Assembly: GCA_907165065.1 (NCBI GenBank)
Contig: OU015524.1
Coordinates: forward strand, 26,892,295 to 26,956,294
Source: Caprimulgus europaeus
Lineage: Eukaryota; Chordata; Aves; Caprimulgiformes; Caprimulgidae
DNA: 64,000 nucleotides
Reading direction: 5' to 3'
Below are positions 34,336 through 48,126 of this stretch, in pieces. A model generated the notes under the pieces. That model did not search any database and was not told where the DNA came from. It saw only the letters and a list, made by a program, of their open reading frames with translations. The translations under genes were made by a program, and so were the position numbers. Numbering within the stretch: the first letter of the stretch is position 1; each line of letters starts with the position of its first letter.

Positions 34336-37300
34336 ACATCTGGAGTAACTCGAATAAAACCTATCCCAAAACTGTGGAATTTTCTGCAGCTACAGAGGTT
34401 CCCTGCCAACTTTAAGTCATCCTCTGTTTCTTGTAAGCCGGGGTAAAATTTTCAGAGTCAACTGAGTGTCCTTGAAATCTCACTGCTTGAAGAGACTTAG
34501 GCACTTCAGAAACTTACTCCATACCTCTTTCCAAACCACTTTTGTGTGTTTGCCTCCAAAATATGCCCTTTAAATTGATGCCATGAGTGCACTTTGTACT
34601 GGAATGCAGCTGGCAGCCGGCAGTATAAATAACTGCTCTGCTTAATTACAAAAGGAACGTTGTTTTCTTTTAGACTCCTAGCATCATCAGCATAAAAATC
34701 CCATTTCAGGAAATTTCAAATTCTGAACTTTACATGCTCATTTAAAAACTTCCAAGTATGTATTCTAGCAGATGAAGTACAAATTTAAGATAAATGTCAA
34801 AAATCAGTATTTGTGTTTTCTTTGCTGTAAGGAATGGCTTTCAGTAAAAACTAGGATAATAGATCTAAATCTCCATAATCAGCATGGTTGCATGTCATGC
34901 TAGCAATTGTTTTAAGTGGAATTTCCCTTCAACTCCAAAAAAAGAAGCCTGCTTTCAAATTTTTGTCATGATATGGCTGTACCCCAGCTGATATTGCCCA
35001 CCATGAGTATTGCAAGCTGTACCATAGAAGGTGACCAGCTAAAACTTAGAACAGCTTGGAAGGGAGATGCTGCTGTTCCTACTTTACAGACACCTGAATG
35101 GAGTCCGAGAACAAGATATATCCCTTTATGCACTTCCTCGCTTCATAGTGAACAACACAGAGTTGATTTTTCTTATTTCTTTAACTCATGCTCCAGGTAA
35201 TAGAATTTTATGTCAATGTGCACACAGCACATAACCCTCTAAAACCTAATTAGGACGCTTTCACTGATTAAATATAAACATCTTAGGTTTTGACTATTCT
35301 AAGCATTTCTTGGTCTACAGGATGAGTAAGACTTGAGCAGGGTTTGGCTAACAGCACTAACTGGCACTAACATCAACTTTATTCTACCCCACGGCAGTCA
35401 ATTAACACAGTATCCACATATCACTAACATCAAGCGGATCTGGGGGCGACAGCCTGTTGTGCCGAGCGTTTCCTGGGCTGAAGCACCCGTCCTGTTTGGA
35501 AGCGTTCAGGGCCAAACCCTGCAGCCCTCGCTGAGGCAGAACTCCAGCTGGCTTCATCAGCGGCTTTGCCTGAGTCAGGGATGCCGGGGCTCTCTTGTTG
35601 ATGAGAGCACCACCGCTAGCCCTCGCCTGCTGGAGCCCACAGCAGGCAAATGCCTGTGGTCTTCAGGACCACCTATGGGGCTCGGCAACAATGGCACTGT
35701 TGCAACGTGTGCTACATGCTGCTTTTAATTAGTCACAAGGGGACTTTTTCAAACAGAAAGGGATGAAATTTTCCCTCTTGGAAAAAATGCTGAAAAGTTT
35801 TACATTTCAAAAACTCTTTGGAGCTTCACTGAACTTTGGCAGAGAACAAGTTTGAAAGGTGGTTTCCCTTCAGCATTGCAAACGTCTGAGACAGGGCAAC
35901 ACTGAAGCTTGCTTTCCAGACAATTTATTTTCCAATAAGCATCTGAGTATGTTATGTGAACAAAGTTCTTTAGCCTTTTAAAGTTTGCCCACCCATCCCT
36001 CAACTGATCTGCTCTTCAAAGCTCCGTGGTTATTTAATACAGTAGCGTTATGAAATCATGCCAGTGAAGCAGGGCGGTATGGCTTAGTCACCATATGGTG
36101 ATCAAAACTGTACTGCACATGAAGGAACACACATCAGAACCACATTTTCTATTTGGAGTATTCTGTTTCAGAAATCAAACTGTGTAATTGAGCTCAGTCT
36201 CCCATCATCAGTACCTAATCTGAAGAAGACTACTAAATGGTCTGGACAGCTCTGAACATCAGAGTTGGGTTTACACTATGCTATGCAGTCAGCACCTGGG
36301 GACAAGGGCAGCCAGGGCAGGTGGCACTGTTGTTCTGAAGTTCTTCAGCAAGTTCTAGGTCTTTTTCAATGGTAAGAGAGTATAATTTGGATCCCCTGGA
36401 GATGAGCTGTGCAGGACATGGTTTCTCTAGCCTAAATCACAGCCCAATCTTCAGATGATGTATCTGAGCTATCAATCTGCATTCTCTCTGCAGTCAATAG
36501 AAAAAAGAGAAACTTTAGCATGATTTGTCTATGATTTATTTTACATGACTATTTCATGGAAGCATTAACCACACCCTTAAAGTGCCTCCTCTTCTGTACT
36601 CACTCTGAAGTCCAGGACTAGTCTACATGCTAGCTAGAAAGCAGTTGTGTGAAGTTATAAGCGAGGAATACATTCTCTCTGAGTAACCTTTTGAAAATAT
36701 CCCATTAAGGAGGCTAGTATGGCTATGAAGACATCTATATCTATATCTAGTTAGATTAATGTGTTCCATGTTTGGCCACATTCACCGCTTGTCCTCATCA
36801 TCCACCACCCTCACAGCTCCTCCTTCTAGCTTTTTTCCTCACCTCTTCCTGCTTAGGAAGCACGGCCTACATATGTACATGATATATCCCTTGCAATTGT
36901 CAATACTCCTTCCTTTCTTCCTCTGTCAGATTTATATCTCAGTTGATCTCTGAATTTAATAAAAGATCTCCAAAACTTTGTTTTTTGTCAGTCTCAGTCC
37001 CCACGGAATGCCATGTCTTTTAACACTTTGGACTACTTTGGACTGTCATTACTGAGCATTTTCTAGCTATTCAAAATCTTATTCACACATTCACTGGGAC
37101 AAGGCACTCCTGACAGGAGAATAAAATATATTTTGTTTTGTTATCAGCTCTCAGAGTATACAACCAAAGTTGTACTCAAACTGATGCTTTTGCATGGCTG
37201 CCACAAAGAATCACACCACAAAGGCTATTCAGATAGGAAAAAATCTCATTTTCTAGTCTTTTGTCTAGAGGCAATTTCGTTGTTACCTGTAATGCCTGGA

Positions 37301-38339
37301 GCTAGAAAAGATGTATGTGAGCCTTTGAGCCCTCCTAGGTTAGATCTTCTTTGGGTAGATATTCAATAGGACACTGAAGACTGAAAAAAGAGCTCTGTCG
37401 GAAAATTGTAAAAACCAAAAAAAAAGTCTTATTCCTTCTACTAATATGAAAGTACTTATTTTCACTCATGGTTCCTCTCAGTTCAGGGACTGGAAACAGC
37501 TCAATAGGAATGGGGAACAGAAAGGGTAGTTTAGGTATCACAGAGATAGAAAGAAACATCAACAGAGTGTGTGACAGGGCATCCTGGGCCTCAGATCCTA
37601 GCACAGCAGTTACAGGATCTGCACTTTCTATTTAAAGAAAAGTACTGCTTTTAGTGAGGTGAGGAGGACAAAACAAAACAAAGCAAAACAAAAAATAGAA
37701 GGTCAGTGACCAGAGCTAATACAGCTTTTCTGTCTGTAAGGTGTCTCTACAAATAGAGAGACAGAATGATGCTGCTTATATTCATGCCACTGTGTCAAAT
37801 AACTTTATCATACTCCCTTTATACAATGCATTAGAAAATGCTGCTGAGCACCTTTTTGCAAATGATATGCTATAAAGCAAGTTACAGTGACTACAATAAA
37901 TCCAGGAAAGATTTCTATGGAGAAAGGTAGCCACAAATAATACATACCGAGAAAATAAAATCATGCTTACAATGACAACTGCAACTTGGAAATAAGACAT
38001 GGGGAAACTTTCATCTAAAATATTGAGACAAAGTATTTCTGACATTTTAGAAAGCCTAGATAACATAATTACACTTATTTGTTATTTATTTATTATTATT
38101 AACATTTATATATTATCCTGACATTTTAAAATTCAAGTGTGTGCAGGAAGTGCCAAAATACAAGAGAGCTTATGTTGTAATTTTTCTGGCTGACCATGAT
38201 CAGGGAAATACCAGAAATATCATGAGACATTTTTCTTATATTTGGAAATTGAAAAAGTAAAAAAAAAAATCAGCTGAACTTCTGAGTTAATACCTGTGAT
38301 CGGAAGTTTCTTAGAGTTGTGTAGACAATTTCCTAGTAT
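34336..38339. other. Mostly AT-rich non-coding stretch with a GC-rich patch
   Basis: No gene is supported. The segment 35430-35720 is clearly GC-richer than its surroundings and carries CpGs; a 131-codon plus-strand frame (35333-35728) crosses it without any domain I recognise. An exon-like block at 35090-35196 is discussed in the findings. At 36958-36963 aataaa is followed by the T/GT-rich tttgttttttgtcagt, which looks like a usable plus-strand polyadenylation site, but no upstream exon was identified. A short AAAAC-rich run lies at 37667-37695. Confidence 0.45.
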
Positions 38340-38535
38340 TATTAATAGACTAAATCAAGACGAGAGATGGCAGACCTAACAGTAAAATGCCAGGGACTGT
38401 AAAAAAGGAAGTCTGGGTTACTCTTCTTTTCCATCACTGTCTTGCTCTGTGACCTTGTGAAAGAGCACTTTCTCATTTCAGTTAGCTTTCCCGTTGTGAA
38501 ACAGGGCCAATAACACCTTCTCACTCAACATTTTG
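38340..38535 (+). mobile_element. MIR-like SINE
   Basis: The core cttgctctgtgaccttgtga, then actttctcatttcagttagc, then gttgtgaaacagggccaata with acacc, follows the MIR consensus ('ctagctgtgtgaccttgggcaagtcacttaacctctctgtgcctcagtttcctcatctgtaaaatggggataat') in the same order and orientation. MIR and related CORE-SINEs are ancient tRNA-derived elements shared across amniotes. The boundaries are approximate and the copy is strongly diverged. Confidence 0.65.
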
Positions 38536-41500
38536 AATATTACTGTGTGTAATGTGCATTCTTTTCGCCAAATATGCAGATTCTAGCAAATATTCTTATG
38601 CATAAGAGATAATTCATCTTCTTGACCCATATGGGTCATCTTACTTGTTTGCATGGCATTTTTTAATGTAAGAAACACTTCTTTTCAGATTGGACTGTTT
38701 CAGTCATCCTGTACATTTATTGCTTCTGTAGTCACTTATCCCTAACTTTAATTATTGATGTTGTCTAAAATATAAAAGTTTAATAATATCTGATAAAATA
38801 ATGAAAAAAAACTTATGTCAATATAAATTTAGTAAAACGAGCAATTTATATACAGGAATCTTTCAGCTAAAACCCCTAAATGTATTGTATTTTTGTTCAG
38901 AGAACCTGGAGTCCCAGAGCCAAGATAACCTACTTATTTGAGATGCCAAAGTCTAGTCTCGTTACTCAGAGAAACAACCACAAGGTGGAGATGTTACAAG
39001 CTCTTACTAGCAAATATAAAGCATAATGCTTAATACAGATTTTTCCAGTTTTTATCCAGGGAAATAAGATCATATTTTAAATTACAATTGTCTCTAGTTA
39101 ACAATTATAATGCAATAAAAGTAAAGGAAGTCTGTAACAGCAAAATAATTAAAAGGAAAGCCATTTTTATCTTGACCTTTAAATTAGTTCCTCATTTTAT
39201 AAAATGTAATGATACTAACTTGATTATTTCTTTCTGTGAAGCAACATGATTTATGTCAGTGAAATAAACTGTGTGTTTTTTAATTAGATAGCCAGACTGC
39301 AAATCAGCTTTGCACAGTCATCCAAATATCCTTTAAGATTTTCACAGAGCCATGCAGAAACTATCTTGACTTTGTAGGAGGGAGAGAAGCAGAGAGAGAA
39401 TGAGAGCACAAGTTGGAATGTGTTGTATTTCGGCTCCAATGTATACATCTATACGAGTGAATGTCACCACCTCTCACAGTATCAGCACTATAGGAACTGC
39501 AGGTAAGAATTGTGTCACACTCAGGAAACTTTCAAAAGAAGTAAAAGGCAAGATTCACAATCGATCACATTCACAAAGATAAGGAAGAGAAAGAAATAAT
39601 CCTGGCATTTTTACATTCTCTACCCACTAGTCAGAGCACTATGTAGGTAATGAAAACATGCATTCAGCTCCCTTCCTGAAACCTTTAAAGCAGAAATTTG
39701 ACAACATCCTGACCATCTGATCTGTTAGGAAATATCCTTACAAAATGGAAGGTACAGATTCCAAACTCTGTTTTGAATAAAAGAGGAAGTTTGTCTAATT
39801 TTTCTACTGAAATAATTGTAAAGGAGAAACCACCACCTTCTCCCGACCTACATTATTTTTAACTGCTCTTGTGAATCCAGATCCCAACTTTTAAGTGGTT
39901 CACCTTTCTCATTTTCAAAAGCATTGATCTTTCATTGCCACATTTTTAGCAGTACAAACATCGGAAGAGGTTTGTAAGATTGCTCTGCAGCACTGGATTT
40001 TCTAGGAACAATAAGGTTTTCTATAGCTATAGAATAGTCTACCAATTTCACTCCCTTTTTGCTCCATTTCCTAAATCCCTGCTTTTTGTATAAGCTGTGG
40101 GGATATGTCCTGCAGGACTTTGCAAAATGCAACATACTACTGTTGCCAGTAATGTCAAGGTTTGCAGATGCAACAAATGCTTTCTATAGGAGTGGAACTT
40201 GATCTGACTTAGAAAAGTATGACCTAGTATCCTGAAAGATCTTTACACCACTATCTTGAGGTAATTAAGCTTATATAAGGTATTTTGAGATATGAAAAAA
40301 AAAATCTTTGGGGAGTAGTACTGGCGTTATCTACATCTGTTAAATCTAAGACTTCAAAATCATTTAAACTTTTGCATAAGTCTTCTGTTCTTTTCCTGGA
40401 GATACAATCTGATACAGAAGGAACCAAAAAGTTCAAGAATCATCATAGCTCTACTTCTCCATATAAAATGTTACAACGCTATATAACTGTTGGCTAAAAG
40501 TTGTGTAGAAGATGTGTATATGTTACATATTCATTGCTAAGAGTTGTAAATTTATGCACAGCTATAATTTCTGGAGCCAGTTTCTATCAAGCTCATCCCT
40601 CAAACCAGCAAAAATTATCCCTTTGGAGTTCTCATATTACAGAAATATTACAGCTACATGCTATGGTAAGCAAATAAATGGAAGCTGAAAGAAATTTGCT
40701 CCTGTGTTTTACATATACTATTTGTGCCTCTCCATGTTCTTCTTCTGTAGTAATTAGGATATCCTGAATTAAGATAATGTGGATGTATGTTTTATATTTT
40801 ATATATATATTTATCTATATAAAAAGTTATTTCCTTGATTCATTTTTCAAAACAACGTTATCATTCTTAGGATGTAAGAGTCTTCATATTGCAAGCATGT
40901 TGTATAGCTTACGGTTGCCCTAACAGTAGTAGTATGTTACCATTGCTAGTATTAAAGCTCAGAAATCCCTCAGACCCACTGACTACTGATTTAAAATGAT
41001 AGATTCTTAATTCTCCTTTATGGTCTTACTGTAAACATTGGTTTGACTTCATAAACTGGATAATGAAGCCAGAAGAATTGCACAATATCAAAACAAGACT
41101 GTAAAATATTAATTTTAGGTGAAACACCCTCCCTTGCAGAAGCCAGGAGACGACTCATATAATGCTTAAGTGTATGGGGTGTAGCTGGCACTCCTCACCA
41201 GTTCTCCGTCAAGCCCCAGAATGGGGAACTTAAGGCTGATCCAGACAAGTAAGGGACAGAAGAAGAGGGTTACTGCAGGAAGAACCAGCATATTTGCTTT
41301 TTCTTCTTTATTTTTTTTGTTGGTCCCCATATCCGGAGCATTTGCAAACACAATAGACCTAGTGGTGTCAATTTTCTCTTGTTATCAGTACACAAACCCA
41401 CAATTACGCATTCATTATGACTCACGACACACTTCTGTGTGAATAACTGTAGATAGACATTGTTCTCTGAAAACTGAAAAACGCACCCACAGCTATTTCT

Positions 41501-42784
41501 AGCCCAGTTAAGGAGGCCCACTGAATATATGTCTATGTGTGTTTAGATCAGCAAAGACCCTTACAAGGCAGCAAATCCTTAAAATCAACAAAAGTGCGAG
41601 CTGGTAGCTACTGTAATTGCTAGCAGAGAGTCATGTTAACAGAGAAATGGTGAAATACGGCCTGTTTTATTATTATTATGAGGGGCTATAGCTAGGCTCA
41701 ACTGAAGAATATAGGGCTCATGGGAAGCCTCATAAACACTGGCATAATCAAGTATTGGTTTTAATACAAATTCATAAATTTTTATAGGTGTCGAGTTGTC
41801 AGGCAGATAATATATGACCGAACTCTGGATAAAGTATATGGAAAAAAAGCATTCCAGAAGGACTGCAAATATGATACAATGCAAAGCTACTGAGGACCGC
41901 AGCTTTGTTGGGACCACAGCTGTAAGTGAAAGGGTGCACAAAGCATTCAAGCCAGTGCCTTTGGACCACTGGCCTGCCTCTTGAAAGCCTTCTGTACTTA
42001 GAGAAAGCTTCCTTGAAAGTATTAATAAAAGCTAGAGGAGAAACATGAGCAGCACATGTACAGAGTGTATTTTTCACAGAATTTCTTTTTACTATAGGCA
42101 ACATTTTCCTTATAAAGAAATAGGAATAGGGGTGGACAGATTGGAAGGTTTGCCAGAGGAAGAAATGGGAGCTTTCTCCAACAAGCCAGAAAGCTGAATC
42201 GTGTGCAACTACTAGTCGTGTGAAGTATCACCCACCGTGTGTGAAACATCCCTTGTAAAAGATGTCAGCAGAGGGAATAAAGATCATCTACCTCTCAGCT
42301 TCTCTCAGAAGAAGACTCTCTAGGAGCAGACTCTCTAGCTTCACAGTCAACACATGCAAAGAGTGGGCTTGAGGAAGATGCAAACTGCTGCAGCTCACAC
42401 TGGATAAGGACTGGTGGGGGGGAAAGAGCCTGAATGGCCACTGCAGCAGCCAGCATTACCATTGCGCCTAAGAGCACAGATGGCTGCAGCTTCTCCCTGA
42501 CTCCCACATAGAAGAATGCAAGGCAGGGGCCCCTTTCCTCCTCTGCTCCATGGCTGCTCTGCTTCCTTTGTAACCCCTCCTCGATACTGCAGTTTGCTGG
42601 CCATCAGCCACTTGCTGCTTCCCTAGGGGCAACTACAACTGCAGTTGCAGGACCAGGGTTGTCTTGCCAATTGTGAAATATTCTGACATAATATAATCTT
42701 TCCATGTAAAATAAAAATGCATGCAAACAGCAAGCAGAATAGCTAATAAAATGAAAAGATGCAGGGGAGGGATTCTAAGGACAG
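38536..42784. other. AT-rich non-coding stretch
   Basis: No supported gene. A frame at 39400-39501 ends in a good donor (actgcag before gtaagaa), but no convincing acceptor precedes it. Overlapping minus-strand frames at 41636-42104 have no recognised product. A slightly GC-richer patch lies at 42290-42660. AT-dinucleotide-rich DNA lies at 40785-40830. Confidence 0.45.
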
Positions 42785-42860
42785 AGAAATTCTAGCCTTG
42801 TTCAAATCAATGGCAGAATTCCCACTCTTTTCAGTAAGCCAAAATTTCACCCTAGATATT
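42785..42860. repeat. Ancient amniote interspersed repeat fragment
   Basis: gttcaaatcaatggcagaat with tcccactcttttcagtaag and aaaatttcaccct resembles the reverse-complement 'agggtgaaattttggc ... cattgacttcaatgg' unit of old sauropsid repeats. It is short and diverged. Confidence 0.4.
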
Positions 42861-45319
42861 CATAACCCTTTTTAGGTACATTTTAGATTACTAGTCTGGC
42901 AAATTCTACAGTGCTTCATGCTGTGTGTATAACTTCAGGATTTATATTCAATCAATTAGGTTTGGAGCCTATTTACTTTGGTCACATATCAATTCCAGCC
43001 TAAAAATTAATAGTACCTGTGAAAAATGACAGCTTTTCCTAAGAATTACAATCTTTTTGGTGCTTAGAAGAGGTAATATACGTTTTGGGATAGCTACAAA
43101 CAGTTGAAGATGTTGGTACCCCAGACTCATCACAAACTTCACATAACCAAAGGCTTCTGTCTTATCTCATGCAGTCCACTGCCCTATGCCTGCCCCAGAG
43201 CAACACACTGATTGTCCCCATATACTCAGTCTCTGACACACCAAGACCCTGGATGCTACACGGCATCCACTCCAGTCTTCAGCCTTTGTTGCCTCTTCTT
43301 CTGAAGACACTGTAAAGACCCATTTAAATCCAGAAGTGAGGCTGTATCTTCCCTCTGATGATGATTATACATTTTGATCAACATCAAAAAACAGATCTGC
43401 CACAGTGACCTGCCTATACACAAACCTCATCACACCCCATGACATTTCAGTGCATTCACCTCATAAAGTTCTGCTGGGGTTCTTAATAGATACATTTCAG
43501 GACAGCACACAGATAGAGAGGCAGGGATCTTTGGAAGTTATTTGGATCTATACAAATCCCACATTGTATTAAGGAACCCAACTTTTAGATGCTTCTCACT
43601 CTTAGGGGGCTTGGCTGGAAACAGCATCAAGGAGAAAAACTGAGTCAAGTTACCTGATCCATTCTGCAATACATCACATGCCATCATGCCGTCTTCAGTA
43701 CAAAATTATCCTCCATCTTGGACTGGAAATGGTTAGCAGCCTTTGGTAAAACTGAGCAGGAGCAAATAATTCATATGTAAGTTTGTGTTCTTTTAATAAC
43801 TAATTTTGTTTGATGAATTTATCTACTTTGGACAGTGCTTTAACCATTTTTTACTTCAGACTCTCTGTTAAAAAATCTTATATTTTATACTCTTAAGGAG
43901 AGACAACCTTATAATTTATACCAGTTAAATATATATTACAGTACCTTATAGCTAACATAAGCCCTTTGTTTTGCTTCAGAACATTTCAGCAAGCCATATT
44001 ATGAATCAATAAAATCTGCTGCCTTTTCCCCTTGTTCAACTGTATACACTTGGGGCCTGGGGCAGTGCCAAAAAAAATCAACACATACCAATGGAAGTCA
44101 TAAAGAAAAAAATCTTGACGTCTTCTCCTGCCACTCATTTTAGCATAGTTAGTCTGGCTGGACGCATAATTTACGTTTCAGATAATGTGCTAGTTGATTA
44201 CTATTGCTCACCTCTCAGCAGATTTTTGGGTAGAATTTCCCAGCTCTCTCAGCTGATACTTTTATTGTGTGAATATTTGTTGCGCTACAAAATACATTTT
44301 AGAAAAAGGGCATTTTTTTCCTTCTTAATTTGTTTGGGAGTCAGAATTATGCACTCTGAAGCTCATTCTGCAGAGAAAATAGAAAAAAAAAATAGCAATC
44401 AGTCAAAAGTATTAACCCTTCAGGGATATCTTACTGAAAGTTCATAAGGAATAGCACCATTTGGTTTAGGACTGAAGGATAATAATTCACACAAAACATA
44501 TGTTCCATACCTAAACTGCAGCATTTATTAAATGTTGCTAACTAAAGAGCATAGTGCATGTGCTTATTTTTATGGAGCACCACTTCACAAAAGGCTGTGT
44601 TTTTGTAAGTGGACTGTCAACATGAGAAGAATATTCACTTCTGAGTTTCATTTTCTAGACTCTTCGTACTATGACTCCTCAGAAATTAACCAGCTCTGTT
44701 CATGTTTGAGATGGCAACAAACTCTGTATTTTCAACAGAAGGTGTTTGAAGGCTTAGCCAAAGATAAAATACAGTCAAGAAAGATGGATTTGATCTGAGA
44801 CTGATTCCCGCATTTCAACACTTCACAAGAAAACACTGAAATTTCAATGTTTGGCCAAAGTGACTGATTTAACATCCCCTGAAGTCAGAGGCTGACTCTT
44901 GAATTCAATAGCACTGGACTCAGCCCATATGCCCTAATTCATATCTGCATCTCTAATTAGAAAAAAATGAACCATACAAAAAACAACCCAACCTCAAACA
45001 AACAAAAAAAACCCCAACCAAAAAAAAATACCCCCACCATTGAAAAGTATGGTTAAATAGTACCCTGGAAAGGCAGGCACTAAAATACACCTCTAAATGC
45101 ACCTTTGTATCATGGCTGTGATAAGCAACCAGAAGAAGAACTGCAGGAAACATGATAGTAACTCTAAAACAATGTAATTTACAATTTTAGAGTTTGGGGC
45201 ATCTCTTTTTGGAAAATAAAGCACGATCATTTTAAGCACTATAAATTATCAAATCCAGAAACTTCAAAAGAATTTTCTTCCAGCAATGACCTAACAGGAT
45301 ACTGTAGTTATAATGTCTG
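42861..45319. other. AT-rich non-coding stretch
   Basis: No supported gene. An A/C-only low-complexity run occupies about 44970-45040. A 118-codon plus-strand frame at 44091-44447 has no recognisable domain. Confidence 0.5.
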
Positions 45320-45520
45320 GTTTATAGATCTGATTCTGCAACAGAGCTACTACACAGCTGCTCACATCATGGAGAGGTTACAAATGACCTTATAAAGCAC
45401 AGTTCCCCTGTCACCTTGCCAGCACTCACTGTATTTTCCTGTGGGTCCAGACCAGTTCTGTCACTGTGATACTCCTTCTATTGACTTTAACAGCATTGGA
45501 ACAGCTCCATGCTAACAGGA
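45320..45520. repeat. Ancient amniote interspersed repeat fragment
   Basis: The start gatctgattctgcaacagag and the end ctattgactttaacagcatt with ggaacagctcc are the two recurring parts of old L3/CR1-like repeats ('gatctgattctgcaa ... cattgacttcaatgg'). The intervening part is too diverged to place. Confidence 0.4.
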
Positions 45521-47993
45521 AAAGTACAAGCAGAAGGGGGCCTTATGTTTGCAACACACTACATTAATATTTCCTTTAAAAAACAAAACCCCATGAAAAT
45601 GCAGAAAAAGTTCTTCTGATATGGTATGAAATGGCAGTACAGTAACTTCCCTACTTCCATTTATGAATGTGGTTTGGTTGGGGTTTTTAAGACTGTCGTT
45701 GCACAAAGAGTCCAGATAGAGGCGAGTGAACAGTTTGCATTTTCCTAGGTTTTCATTTTCTCTCACTTTCCTTTTGTTAATTTTCCCAGTTGTCCCCATT
45801 CCACTAAAGTAGCTATAAGTGGGTGCATCCCTCTGCTTTTCTTGGGAATAGACTCAAGCCCTTGAAGCACAAACCAATATGGACACAGAAAGCCCCAAGC
45901 ATACCAATAAGCTGTTTTCTGAGCGAACGATAGTGAGCTGCTCACCTTGACAATTAAAAAAGACATTTTGAACACAATGCATTTTTTTTTCTTTGCATTT
46001 TATAACACTTGTACACAAAAAGGTATGAGAAGTCACAAATGTAGTGCAGCCCAAGCAGCAGGGACCCATCTGGGTGCAGGGCCACTTGAAGGGCTGCCTT
46101 CAACCCAGCAGAGGTGAGGAGCAACATCCCCGAGGTGATGAATGCAGCTCCTCTGGCACCTCTGCAGCCTCCATGATACCAACAACCTCTTCTAGGAAAG
46201 CTCTTCATGTTTAAAATCTTCAAAACCAATACCATTGAGAGGAGGTAAATGCACTCTTATTTTTTCTCCAGAAGAGCTGAGTGTAAAGCAAATCATAGGA
46301 TTTTAGCAGCTATAGCAACTGCTTTTGGTCCATATAACTGTGTGAAGGATACCTCACTGATCTTTTGCACAAGACAGTACTTAGTTAATACACCCCACAG
46401 GAGATGGCCGATGGCACCATGATTACTTTGGAACTGGCATCACACTACCCATTTCACACATGCTTATCTTGGTGCGTTCATTGACTGGTCCTCAGACCAT
46501 GCAGCTCCCTCAAGGATATTCACTGTTTTGATAAAAGGCACCTGGTAAGAGGGCAATGGCAGGGACTAACCAGGCCAGGATTCCTCCATGCTGAGAACAC
46601 CTGCAGAAGCCAAAAGCATCCTTGGTTTTTTTTTAAGAAACCAGGACTCAAATGATTGCAAGAGATAATTTTCTAATTATACCTAATTCTTACCACTGAT
46701 AGAAACAATTCCCACCAAACAGAAAGCACAATGTACAAGTGGATATTGAGGAGTAATTTATCTGTCAATCTTACCTATTTTCTTTAAATAAATCATTATT
46801 TTTCCATTAATTAGTCAATGCAGGATTCTGAATAACAAGTCTCTATATGTATTTGCTATTCTAAATTTGCAATACCTTAATAAAAAGGTTGAAGCCCGGT
46901 CCTTTTTTTCTCTCTAATTTTCTCTCCAATTGCTGTCAATCTTTACAGCCTCTTGGCAGGTGGCTCCTACCCACACAAGTAACGACTGCAGCTAAACTAA
47001 CTGAAAAACTGCCTTCAAATGAAAGAATACAAGAAATTGTAGAAAAAACCTATTTTAAGTTTTGAGAACTGTGTTTCAAAGAGTTTTTGTTTTGAAAGAG
47101 ACCAAATTCTTGGTCTATTTCAAAAAGGAAAAAATTCTGAATTTATTTTTCTCCCATAATCAAACATTTGGCCAAACAAATGTCATTGGTTCCACCAGGA
47201 TCCCCATGGCACTCCTGTGAATTAACATGCTTGGTATAATCCTTCAAGCGCAGGATCTCATTATTTATTTTTTTTCCCAGATCTTCCTCAGCTACAGTTT
47301 TATTGCTATTGGAAGCAATGAGAAAAGTTAATCTGGTACAAGGACGGGTTTTGTACAATGTCCTTCTGAAAGCTGCCATTGCCAAAGGAAGCTGGGGACA
47401 GTCCTAGTGAAGGGAAGCCCACTCTAGGCTGGACAACAGCTCAAGTCAGCATGCCCAGATCCATGGCTGCCCTCTGTCTCCTCATTTCCTCCCTGTCTCC
47501 AAGTGCCCAGGAGAGCTGCTGCTTCCTATCCTTGCTCTCTGGCGCACTACTTCGTGCTGTGTTTCTGCAGCTGCTGCATTTGGTGGCTGCTGCAAAAATC
47601 CAGGGGGGCTTAAAGTCTGACATCAGTAAAACTGTGCTGTGGCAGTATGCTACATATCTTTAAAACATTGACATTTGCCAGATACCCAAATGTCATCGGC
47701 ATCAGTGTCTCTGTCCTCAGCGGGCAGATGAAAACTGTCTAATAGACGTTATCCTGCTGCCTTGCTTGTCTAGTAGCAGCCAGGCCAGAATAACCAAGAC
47801 TGCAGAAATTACTCCCCATCTGATCCAGTGCACCTTGAAGCAAATTTGCCTTTTGCTATGTGGAAGAATCGGAACATTCAGCCTTATTAATCATTCTTTA
47901 AAATAAATTTCTAGTGCCAGAAGTTCTTAGGGTGGATAACAAAGAATTAATACTGAGTAAAATTTAGATGTTTCCAAGAAGAATGAAAACATG
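45521..47993. other. AT-rich non-coding stretch
   Basis: No gene is firmly supported. A minus-strand frame at 47143-47385 is discussed in the findings. GC-richer patches lie at 46050-46190 and 47380-47620 without a recognisable product. Confidence 0.45.
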
Positions 47994-48033
47994 TGTTCAG
48001 ACAGGACAAGAAGTGTTCAGACGGGATGAGAAG
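47994..48033. repeat. 20-bp tandem duplication with two differences
   Basis: tgttcagacaggacaagaag is followed immediately by tgttcagacgggatgagaag. It is a short slippage duplication with slight decay, just left of the CR1 at 48127. Confidence 0.85.
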
Positions 48034-48126
48034 TAGCATGATATTTTATTACCCACCCTAGCAAATAATTCAGTGCAAACAGCTGAAAGAACTCTTGAAA
48101 TGCATGTGCAAATTTTACCCCATGGT

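Noticed and set aside
39400..39501. Exon-like block ending in a strong gtaaga donor
   Set aside because: No acceptor with a pyrimidine tract precedes it, and the upstream part of the frame is a purine-rich low-complexity stretch.
41636..41950. Minus-strand frame with a KPILDYA stretch recalling the 'RPILEYA' words of LINE reverse transcriptases
   Set aside because: Only seven residues resemble the motif, no other reverse transcriptase motif is present, and the surrounding DNA does not match CR1.
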